Shown piece after piece: positions 1 through 5,304 of a stretch of 5,336 nucleotides of DNA; position 1 is the first letter of the stretch; each line of letters begins with the position of its first letter. The position numbers were made by a program, and so were the translations under genes. The notes under the pieces are model-generated. The model did no database searches. It had not been told where the DNA came from and saw only the letters and a program-made list of their open reading frames with translations. The DNA is taken from the NCBI GenBank assembly GCA_030616165.1, contig JAUWXV010000248.1, forward strand, positions 1-5,336. Direction: 5' to 3'. The stretch comes from a bacterium. Its GTDB lineage: Bacteria > SM23-31 > JAUVVT01.

Positions 1-30
1 CCTTACTTCAGTAAGGGGTTGATGTACCTC

Positions 31-106
31 ACACTTCAGCAATGATTTGATAAATATCTCATTAATAAGCCTCAGGCTTATTAACCCCTAACTTTAGTTA
101 GGGGTA
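31..106. repeat. 76-bp double-hairpin module, copy A
   Basis: The module starts at ACACTTCAGCAA and ends in GTTAGGGGTA. It carries two adjacent hairpins: 62-84, with 10-bp arms TTAATAAGCC and GGCTTATTAA around TCA, and 84-105, the CCCC/GGGG hairpin. Copy A differs from copies B and C by one base (T at 43, where they have G). The flanks are also related: GGTTGAT and a TACC tract precede it. Confidence 0.9.
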
Positions 107-164
107 AGTCAGGGGTAAACACATTCCATTAACCCCTTACTTTAGTCAGGGGTTGATTTACCAC

Positions 165-240
165 ACACTTCAGCAAGGATTTGATAAATATCTCATTAAT
201 AAGCCTCAGGCTTATTAACCCCTAACTTTAGTTAGGGGTA
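165..240. repeat. 76-bp double-hairpin module, copy B
   Basis: This copy is identical to copy C over all 76 bp and lies 134 bp after copy A. Its hairpins are at 196-218 and 218-239. Two further simple hairpins (267-288 and 304-325) lie between it and copy C. Confidence 0.9.
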
Positions 241-336
241 AGTTAAGGGGTAAACACATCCCATTAACCCCTAACTTTAGTTAGGGGTACACACATCTCA
301 TTAACCCCTTACTGTAGTAAGGGGTCGATTTACCCC

Positions 337-412
337 ACACTTCAGCAAGGATTTGATAAATATCTCATTAATAAGCCTCAGGCTTATTAACCCCTAACTT
401 TAGTTAGGGGTA
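337..412. repeat. 76-bp double-hairpin module, copy C
   Basis: This copy is identical to copy B and lies 172 bp after it. The 38-bp difference from the A-to-B distance equals about one extra simple hairpin unit, so the array appears to have grown or shrunk by whole units. Its hairpins are at 368-390 and 390-411. Confidence 0.9.
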
Positions 413-634
413 AACACATCTCATTAACCCCTAACTTCAGTTAGGGGTAAGTTAAGGGTAAACACATTCCATTTACCCCTGACTTCAGTCAGGGGTAAAT
501 CTCATCAATCCCCGACCTCAGTCAGCTGTACACACATTCCATTAACCCCTCTCTTCAGTAATGGGTTGATTTAAAATCCAAAACAATAAATTAAGATTGA
601 CTTCGAATTAATTTTTTTATAATTTATAACATTA

Positions 635-775
635 CTGAAAAAGTAGATTACCACGCCTGCGCAGGCGTCGCTTCACTCCTCGTAATGACATGTTTGTTTG
701 CTTGTCATTGCGAGTCCCGAGTACTCGGGACGTGGCAATCTCGCCTCAAATTAACTATTTATTTGACTTTTTCAG
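635..775. mobile_element. MITE-like palindromic element, about 141 bp
   Basis: Perfect 10-bp terminal inverted repeats, CTGAAAAAGT at 635-644 and ACTTTTTCAG at 766-775, bound the element. Inside is a second inverted repeat, AGATTACCACG (645-655) against CGTGGCAATCT (731-741), with one mismatch. A third is CTCGTAATGACA (679-690) against TGTCATTGCGAG (703-714), with one mismatch, closing on a 12-nt loop. Each side also has a perfect palindrome: 16 bp at 653-668 (core CCTGCGCAGG) and 18 bp at 714-731 (core CCCGAGTACTCGGG). A single strand could therefore fold as a cloverleaf. It encodes no protein, so any movement would need a transposase supplied elsewhere. The GTCATTGCGAG...GTGGCAATCTC motif is a widespread interspersed repeat type. 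No clear target-site duplication is visible. Confidence 0.75.
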
Positions 776-789
776 CATTCTCTTATACA
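763..789 (+). promoter_or_regulatory. Possible promoter of the aldo/keto reductase gene, -35 in MITE end
   Basis: TTGACT at 763-768 matches five of six positions of the sigma-70 -35 box. TATACA at 784-789 is a fair -10 box, but the spacer is only 15 bp (TACATA at 786 would give 17 bp but matches less well). The -35 box overlaps the right terminal repeat of the MITE-like element. It sits about 45 bp upstream of the start codon at 834 and no better candidate is visible. This is a weak call. Confidence 0.3.
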
Positions 790-833
790 TAAATACCTAT
801 TTAATATCCATTTTAAATCAAAGGATATATACC

Positions 834-2054
834 ATGAAATCACTAAAAAACAATAACAAATTAACGAGAAGAAATTTCATAAAAAAAAGTTTATTTGGAA
901 CAGGCGTTCTAATAAATACAGGTAAATATTTTCAGGTTAAAGAAAAAAATATTGTCTCAAAAGATGTTGAAATGAAATATAGAATACTCGGAAAATCCGG
1001 ATTAAAGGTTTCTGAAATTGGCTTGGGAAGATTAGAGATGCAGGGTGAAAATGTTCTGGACTACGCTTTGGACAGAGGAATTAATTATATTGACACACCG
1101 CATGAATACATACAGGGCGAAGAAGACAGAATGTTAAGAATTAAGAAAAGAAGAGATAAGGTAGTAATCGCCTCATTACTTGTAACTTCGCATACTTCGA
1201 CAAAACAGGAAACGATGAAATTAATTGAGAACATATTGAAAAGAATGCAGACTGATTATGTCGATATAGCAATTATATATAATGTAGGTTCTGTTATTCG
1301 GAAATACGGGATAACACAACATATTGAACGTCTCAAGAATGAAAATGTAATTGAGGCAATAAATCAGGCTAAAAAGGAAGGAAAAGTAAGGGCTCTTGGC
1401 ATCAGCAGTCACGGCAGAGACTTTATGGACTACATGAACTATGCTATTGACTCCGGTCACTTTGACATGCTTATGCTGAAATACAACTTTATGTCATTCC
1501 CCGATGAAAAAGAATTACTCAGAAAAGCAAAACAAAATAATGTCGGTTCTGTGGCAATTAAAGTAGTAGGAGGCGCAAACGACCAGAAAATAAAAGGATA
1601 TGAAAAATCAAGAACTCCCGAATTCCGCAGGGCAGCCATTAAATGGGTCCTCTCAAATCCAGACATTACCAATCTTGTAATAAGGATGCCCACATTTGAA
1701 GAGGTGGATAACTGCATCAGGGCACTTGATGAAAAATATGGATATAACGACAGAATACTCCTTGAAAAATACGCCTCATCAGTCAAACCATATTACTGCA
1801 GGTGGTGCAGCACATGTACACAGGCTTGTCCTTATGGTGTATCTATTCCAGACATCCAGAGATATCTAATGTATTTCACAAACTTTGAATACAAAAAAGA
1901 GGCAGTGGAAAAATATGCTGATTTACTCCCTGAACAAAAAGCCAATTACTGTTCTGATTGTAGCGCCCCTTGTGAAAACAAATGTCCCAACAACATACAT
2001 ATAAAAGAAATCCTAACCGAAGCACATGAAATTCTTTCTGTCAAAACTGTATAA
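834..2054 (+). CDS. Tat-exported aldo/keto reductase with C-terminal iron-sulfur domain
   Basis: A 406-aa protein of the COG1453 type: an aldo/keto reductase barrel followed by a ferredoxin-like region. The open frame extends upstream to 690, but that part lies inside the MITE-like element. ATG 834 has AAAGGA at 820-825 with an 8-nt spacer and opens a twin-arginine leader (TRRNFIKK, residues 11-18), so I chose it. The barrel begins at residue 47 (MKYRILGKSGLKVSEIGLG), includes GINYIDTPHEY (residues 82-92) and GKVRALGISSHG (183-194), and ends with a degenerate cofactor-binding stretch near residues 281-297. The catalytic Asp87 and Tyr92 are present. The usual Lys position reads VVIASLL (Leu115), and the usual His after YVDxxxx reads Tyr149. 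Cysteines 322, 325, 328 and 332 and then 373, 376, 380 and 384, each ending in CP, could bind two [4Fe-4S] clusters. The Tat leader implies folding with cofactors before export or membrane association. The substrate is unknown. No operon partner is visible. Confidence 0.9.
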   Translation: MKSLKNNNKLTRRNFIKKSLFGTGVLINTGKYFQVKEKNIVSKDVEMKYRILGKSGLKVSEIGLGRLEMQGENVLDYALDRGINYIDTPHEYIQGEEDRMLRIKKRRDKVVIASLLVTSHTSTKQETMKLIENILKRMQTDYVDIAIIYNVGSVIRKYGITQHIERLKNENVIEAINQAKKEGKVRALGISSHGRDFMDYMNYAIDSGHFDMLMLKYNFMSFPDEKELLRKAKQNNVGSVAIKVVGGANDQKIKGYEKSRTPEFRRAAIKWVLSNPDITNLVIRMPTFEEVDNCIRALDEKYGYNDRILLEKYASSVKPYYCRWCSTCTQACPYGVSIPDIQRYLMYFTNFEYKKEAVEKYADLLPEQKANYCSDCSAPCENKCPNNIHIKEILTEAHEILSVKTV

Positions 2055-2086
2055 ATTATTATTTCTAATTCATGTTAATAATTTAT
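2051..2086. terminator. AT-only inverted repeat at the reductase gene end
   Basis: ATAAATTATTA (2051-2061) and TAATAATTTAT (2076-2086) are perfect 11-bp arms around a 14-nt loop, overlapping the stop codon. The stem has no G or C and no T-tract follows, so it is at best a weak transcript end. Confidence 0.2.
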
Positions 2087-2178
2087 TCATACCAATGTTT
2101 TCTCGCATTCCATGTTTATTTCATAAATCTATTCTGAATTCCTTTTCTTCTTCAGATTTAGAATCAATTAATAAATAA

Positions 2179-2418
2179 TACATACTTAAACAAGATTCGA
2201 AGATATTTCGGACAAGAACTAATGATGAGAGGTTGAGTGATATTGAGGGAACTTCGAAAATATAAAGACCTTGCACGTGGGATTCAAGCAATTATATGGC
2301 AGAGGGAGAGTGCACTAGAAGCCCAAAAGAGAATGCATACTGCTCTGGAACTATTGATATAAAAGTTTTACCTATTGACATAATCCGGGAACCGAATGTG
2401 ACTCAAATCAAATACTAA
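2179..2418 (+). pseudogene. Possible decayed small gene of unknown function
   Basis: One frame stays open from 2179 to a TAA at 2416-2418 except for a single TAA at 2263-2265. Its second half reads like a protein segment (CTWDSSNYMAEGECTRSP..., ending in VLPIDIIREPNVTQIKY). An ATG at 2296 would give a 40-residue product but has no clear ribosome binding site. A competing frame, GTG 2237 to TAA 2362, encodes 41 residues with a helical, charged look. Both cannot be real genes. I do not recognise a family. The rest of the 2055-2569 gap shows nothing. Confidence 0.2.
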
Positions 2419-2569
2419 GTTTTCCACCTTGCCAATGCTTGTCATAAATAGTGTGAAATAGTGAGAATTCAATAAAACAATGTAAATACAGCATCTACAA
2501 GCAGTTATGGTGTTTTTAATAAGTCACAAAGTTGTTTAAAAATTACAGGGCAACTTACTGTTAACCAGT

Positions 2570-2881
2570 ATGTTCGGGATTCGATTCCTTGTTGGCGTAC
2601 TTTATTTTTTATTAATTTACGTATTGTTTATAACAAGAAAGTCAGTTGTTCTTTATCCTAAGATGATAGATATGTGTCTTGATACCAATAGAGCGCTTGA
2701 AGAATTTCATTCTGGAGATAAGGATTACTCATACATATCCCACCAAATCCAGATATTCTTAAGAGGTGAAATAAAAGACGCAAGAATTAACGATTATAAT
2801 GATTTGGAACAATTTAAGAAATGCCAAGAAAAGACTTTTTATACTAATATTATTAGACAAGACCTAAATAGAAATAATTAA
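2570..2881 (+). CDS. Small hypothetical membrane-anchored protein, 103 aa
   Basis: I do not recognise this protein. Residues 6-21 (FLVGVLYFLLIYVLFI) form one membrane helix followed by RK, so the N-terminus acts as a signal anchor or uncleaved leader. The remaining roughly 80 residues are hydrophilic and mixed-charge, apparently mostly helical, ending QDLNRNN. Two cysteines (residues 36 and 85) could be structural. No good Shine-Dalgarno motif precedes ATG 2570, which weakens the start and perhaps the gene. Later ATGs at 2663 and 2672 would drop the membrane helix. In DNA this AT-rich an open frame of 312 bp can arise by chance, though the composition (anchor then soluble domain) looks protein-like. 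It stands alone, about 500 bp after the reductase gene. No function is assigned. Confidence 0.45.
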   Translation: MFGIRFLVGVLYFLLIYVLFITRKSVVLYPKMIDMCLDTNRALEEFHSGDKDYSYISHQIQIFLRGEIKDARINDYNDLEQFKKCQEKTFYTNIIRQDLNRNN

Positions 2882-3156
2882 CAAAGATGTTGATAATTCA
2901 TATTATACAATTGAGGTATAGAAAAAACACTTGATAATGTAAAATGTATCTCTTAATTTTTAAAAGTAGAGTATCCAAAATGTTTTGAAGACACACAAAG
3001 GTCTAACAACTCTTTTTTACTCAATTATAGCGTCTCCCAGGTTGCTGAAAAGCGACCAAGGGAAGTATTTTGGAGCAAAGCCGTGAAGTGGGCAAGGTAG
3101 TATTATTGGCTGTTGGCGCTTTCTTTCATGTGGTAATAGTATTTGGATTAAACTTT
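2882..3156. other. Intergenic region between convergent genes
   Basis: No gene is supported here. The segment around 3030-3130 is less AT-rich than its surroundings and has short readable stretches in more than one frame (for example AEKRPREVFWSKAVKWAR, then a stop), which could be the residue of a lost gene. A short stem GGTTGC (3040-3045) with GCGACC (3052-3057) around a 6-nt loop is not followed by a T-tract, so it is not called a terminator. Confidence 0.4.
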
Positions 3157-3972
3157 TCAACGTATCTCATATATTTCAATAGCAATCCTATCGCTTCCAA
3201 AGAGAACTTCGTAGATTCTGGTTACGGTTATCCTGTACGTACGCTCAGAATGACTAAACTCGATGGATTCTCCTCGTTCCCGTACAGTTAATATATGCAT
3301 ATCCTCTTCACTGATATCACTGATTAGTTCGCGGAATCTAGACTCTGTGACCCTTTCAGAGCTCGGCCAGGAATCCATATCACTGACGATAACATATACG
3401 TTGAAAGGCTCCTTATTTGGATTTTGGATATCTTTCACATAAACGTATACCTCATTCTGAAACCTCGAATGCCTTAGACGCCGAATATTTCTTTCTTTAA
3501 GACCAAAATATTCAACTAATACATCTTCCTGAAACTTTGCTATCCTTGAATTGGAACTGGTAGGAGTATATCCTACGCTGATTAGTAAAGTTGCCAGGCT
3601 GAATCTCTGATGCGCCTCGAAATCAGGTAATATGTCAGTTTGGTAATCTACAAACCTTCCAGAATCCTCTAAAAGGTTGCTTCCCCCACCATTTTTGTTA
3701 TTTTCTTGATTCGGTCCTTCCTGTATCAGTGGTGGGAATAATTGTTCGCCAGTGTATAATCTATATATAGGTGTAAAGGCAAGGATAATACCAAAAACTC
3801 CAAGCAACACCCTCTTATATATAGCCTTGATTGGAATTTCTGTAGATATAATTCCCCAAATAGGGATAATCCGTCCCATAATGGATACGAATATTAAGTA
3901 GATTCCAGATAAACCAAAAATCCCACTGCTTCCCTTGTCACTAAAAAAATTAATTGCATCAATAATAGACAT
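3157..3972 (-). CDS. Hypothetical protein with two membrane helices and a C-terminal soluble domain
   Basis: A 271-aa protein that I cannot assign to a named family. The start is well supported: on the minus strand AAGGAGG (complement of 3978-3984) lies 5 nt before ATG 3972. Residues about 17-42 (GIFGLSGIYLIFVSIMG...) and 55-70 (VLLGVFGIILAFTPIY) form two membrane helices. The loop between them is positive (IKAIYKR), so by the positive-inside rule both ends probably face the exterior or periplasm. Residues 74-105 are a flexible linker rich in Gln, Asn and Gly. Residues about 120-271 look like a folded alpha/beta domain: a helix (RFSLATLLISVGY), a very basic stretch (LKERNIRRLRHSR, 158-170), strands (NEVYVYV, FNVYVIVSDMD), then an acidic helix and a final strand pair. 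No catalytic motif stands out. It is transcribed alone, converging on the 103-aa frame. The start-side region 3973-4100 shows no convincing promoter. Confidence 0.85.
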   Translation of the reverse strand: MSIIDAINFFSDKGSSGIFGLSGIYLIFVSIMGRIIPIWGIISTEIPIKAIYKRVLLGVFGIILAFTPIYRLYTGEQLFPPLIQEGPNQENNKNGGGSNLLEDSGRFVDYQTDILPDFEAHQRFSLATLLISVGYTPTSSNSRIAKFQEDVLVEYFGLKERNIRRLRHSRFQNEVYVYVKDIQNPNKEPFNVYVIVSDMDSWPSSERVTESRFRELISDISEEDMHILTVRERGESIEFSHSERTYRITVTRIYEVLFGSDRIAIEIYEIR

Positions 3973-4368
3973 AATTCCCTCCTTTTTCTCATAAAACTTT
4001 TCTATTTTATTTTCTTATATAAAGTTCCTTTTGTAATGGTAATAAATAAAAATAATAATCAAAACACGATTCCTAATAAGGTAGATTGTGGTCTTAAAAT
4101 ATGTTATTAATATAAGTGACGCACCCCATTCCTATTTTGTGCTTCATCAATTTCTTTGGATTGATTTTGCTTTCTTGCAGAGGTCGAATTTGTATAATAA
4201 CTGTATTGTTATTAAAGGATTTCTATTTGGAGGATGATATTTTACTTTATTGTGTCGTTTATGAATGGTAGATTTTTACGCTTCTGGATATTTTTAAGTC
4301 CATTTCTAAATATTATACAAAAAAAATAATTAAAAGTCAATTCTTTATTAAAATAATTTATTTTTTAA
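3973..4368. other. AT-rich intergenic region without a supported gene
   Basis: This is the upstream region of the minus-strand membrane protein gene. A TATAAT occurs at 4193-4198 (+) without a matching -35 box. A 31-codon open frame at 4234-4329 (+) would encode a hydrophobic peptide, MIFYFIVSFMNG..., but GGAGG abuts its ATG with no spacer. A minus-strand open stretch, 4094-4222, has no start signal. None is called as a gene. Confidence 0.5.
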
Positions 4369-4399
4369 TTGACAAACCTAAAATCTTATACTATATATT
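4369..4399 (+). promoter_or_regulatory. Sigma-70-type promoter upstream of the integrase relic
   Basis: TTGACA at 4369-4374 is a perfect -35 box. TATATA at 4392-4397 follows with a 17-bp spacer, and TATATT at 4394-4399 with 19 bp. This is the best promoter match in the window. It lies about 32 bp upstream of the ATG of the recombinase-like relic at 4431, so it is probably the surviving promoter of that gene. Its -35 box also lies in the right arm of an inverted repeat, GTCAATT (4336-4342) with AATTGAC (4367-4373), which could be an operator. Confidence 0.5.
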
Positions 4400-4430
4400 G
4401 GAAAAATAACACAAAAGAAACGTAATAATT

Positions 4431-4569
4431 ATGGCAACATTACGCAAAAAAAATGAAAAATGGTTACATTTGGTTTGTTGATTTGATTCATAACGGTGAG
4501 TGACATAAAAAGAATATTAGGCTATCAAAAAACAAAAATTTAAATACCTTTACATCCGCCGATGATTAA
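4431..4569 (+). pseudogene. Relic of a phage-type tyrosine recombinase (integrase) N-terminus
   Basis: ATG 4431 opens MATLRKKNEKW, a start typical of phage integrases. That frame then stops at TGA 4479. The next frame, from about 4459, continues with NGYIWFVDLIHNGE, a TGA at 4501-4503, then HKKNIRLSKNKNL and ends at TAA 4567-4569. Integrase N-terminal arm-binding domains commonly read about 'MATxRKKNGKWyidfxyNGxRhkkxxxLskNKxlA'. Reading the TGA as a mutated CGA (Arg) and placing one indel in the A-runs between 4446 and 4460 restores this pattern. The catalytic domain (Arg...His-x-x-Arg...Tyr) is absent: nothing similar is visible downstream. The ribosome binding site is poor. I infer a dead, truncated integrase. 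The alternative is a chance resemblance over about 45 residues. Confidence 0.5.
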
Positions 4570-4690
4570 CTATATTTACCTGTGTTTACCTATATTATAT
4601 GAAACTTTTTACACCAATTTGGTACAAATAGAAAATTATTAATTTGTAACTAATTGATTTTTATAATCGATTATCAAATTACGTAGTAAT

Positions 4691-4710
4691 TTCAAATCCC
4701 ACCCGGGGAG
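4691..4710 (+). other. Displaced tRNA 3' end, probable attachment-site remnant (tRNA-Asn-like)
   Basis: The 20 bases fit the end of a tRNA with exact geometry: T-loop TTCAAAT (4691-4697), T-stem 3' strand CCCAC (4698-4702), acceptor 3' strand CCGGGGA (4703-4709) and discriminator G (4710). The partner T-stem strand GTGGG is missing just before it (the sequence is GTAAT), and no D-arm or anticodon arm lies upstream, so this is a fragment. An acceptor of TCCCCGG/CCGGGGA with discriminator G best matches bacterial tRNA-Asn. CCA is not encoded; C and seven Ts follow. Integrases that target tRNA genes leave such a 3' copy at the far end of the inserted element, and the integrase relic lies about 120 bp to the left. 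Confidence 0.6.
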
Positions 4711-4719
4711 CTTTTTTTC
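4697..4719 (+). terminator. T-tract after the tRNA 3' end
   Basis: TCCC (4697-4700) can pair with GGGA (4706-4709), followed by C and seven Ts (4712-4718). The stem is short. The T-tract is most simply read as the original terminator of the tRNA gene that this fragment was copied from or cut off. Confidence 0.35.
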
Positions 4720-5304
4720 TAATCAATTATTGATATTAGATTTATAAATATAAATTTTTGACACTGACAAACCATTGCTATCTTAATAAAGCAATGTTTT
4801 TTGTTTTATAGCTTTAAATCATAAACACATTTTATACCAAATTATCTGAATGAGTGAATAAGTCAAATACGGCCATTTTAATTAAAGTGCTCAAATCATA
4901 AAGCAAAAGAAAAAAAACACTTTCAAAAATCAAATTTATTTCTTATCTTTAATTTACTGAGACGTTTTGATACATACAAACGAGAATTAAGCCTTATACT
5001 TGTTTGGAAAATAATTTCTCATGGTCTGCGGATAAAAGAAATAAAGTCGGATTATCTTTTATTTTGGATGGATAAACGAACCGATGTTTTGCTATTTTAA
5101 GTTAGGCGAAGTGCTTATGAGGTTGCATAAGAAGCAAATAATGAAGATAGTAATAATGTAACTTGGAATGCGGAAAACGGTTTTTCTATTCATTCAGAGT
5201 TGGCAAAGAAGAGCCGGGTTAAAAGAATAACCAAATCTTGTTAGCCTAAATGGTGGAGAGAACTCATCGATTAAATAAAGTGTGTAACGGAGAGTACTTA
5301 AACA
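4711..5304. other. AT-rich region without a supported gene
   Basis: No coding sequence of convincing size is present on either strand. A TTGACA occurs at 4758-4763 without a good -10 box. The terminator-like hairpin at 4773-4802 lies here. A 37-codon open stretch at 5131-5243 (EANNEDSNNVTWNAENGF...) has no start codon or upstream signal. The last 100 bp are presumably the leader of the glycosyltransferase gene, but I see no convincing promoter. Confidence 0.5.
4773..4802 (+). terminator. Intrinsic-terminator-like hairpin
   Basis: CATTGCT (4773-4779) pairs perfectly with AGCAATG (4790-4796) across a 10-nt loop and is followed directly by six Ts (4797-4802), then GTTTT. The stem is only 7 bp with three G/C pairs, so its strength is modest. 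No intact gene lies upstream on this strand. It could end a transcript from the promoter at 4369. Confidence 0.5.

Larger units (their letters stand above)
1..567. repeat. Array of about eleven short hairpin repeats with CCCC/GGGG arms
   Basis: The typical unit has 9-bp arms ACCCCTAAC and GTTAGGGGT around a 4-nt loop, TTTA or TTCA. Copies start near 1 (cut by the window edge), 84, 131, 218, 267, 304, 390, 427, 475, 508 and 544. The last two are degenerate. Spacing between starts is mostly about 37 bp or 48-49 bp; the longer spacing contains an extra 11-12 bp half arm (AAGTTAAGGGGT or similar). A linker like AACACATTCCATT separates many units. Arm variants are often matched on both sides: TAAC with GTTA, TTAC with GTAA, TGAC with GTCA. 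That suggests the base-paired form is preserved, or that arms convert each other. The array resembles REP/BIME-type intergenic palindromes in architecture, but I do not recognise the family. No open reading frame or recognisable gene lies in it, and it probably continues beyond the left edge. Confidence 0.9.

Noticed and set aside
1-567. CRISPR array
   Set aside because: The repeats are palindromic with near-identical linkers and irregular spacing; there are no unique spacers of uniform length and no cas genes in the window.
690-833. N-terminal extension of the reductase frame starting at ATG 690
   Set aside because: The sequence lies mostly inside the MITE-like element, has no ribosome binding site, and would bury the twin-arginine leader; ATG 834 has a good Shine-Dalgarno.
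1221-1786. Two minus-strand open frames of 79 and 109 codons
   Set aside because: They lie entirely opposite the clear reductase coding sequence and have no independent signals.
2573-2597. TTCGGGATTCGATTCC resembling a tRNA T-arm
   Set aside because: The stem strands do not pair properly around the loop and no acceptor strand follows; it also sits inside the 103-aa frame.
3070-3291. Plus-strand 73-codon open frame
   Set aside because: Its second half overlaps the well-supported minus-strand gene in antisense and it has no ribosome binding site.
4234-4329. 31-residue hydrophobic peptide resembling a type I toxin
   Set aside because: GGAGG directly abuts the ATG with no spacer, and no antisense RNA promoter or terminator is evident.
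4663-4674. 12-bp palindrome ATAATCGATTAT as an operator
   Set aside because: Short and AT-rich; expected by chance in such DNA and not placed at a recognised promoter.
4758-4802. Cyclic-di-GMP (GEMM) riboswitch, suggested by GACAAACCATTG before a hairpin
   Set aside because: The conserved GGACGCAAAGCC segment and second helix are absent; a T-tract follows the first hairpin directly.
5131-5243. 37-codon open stretch before the glycosyltransferase start
   Set aside because: No start codon, no ribosome binding site and no recognisable similarity.
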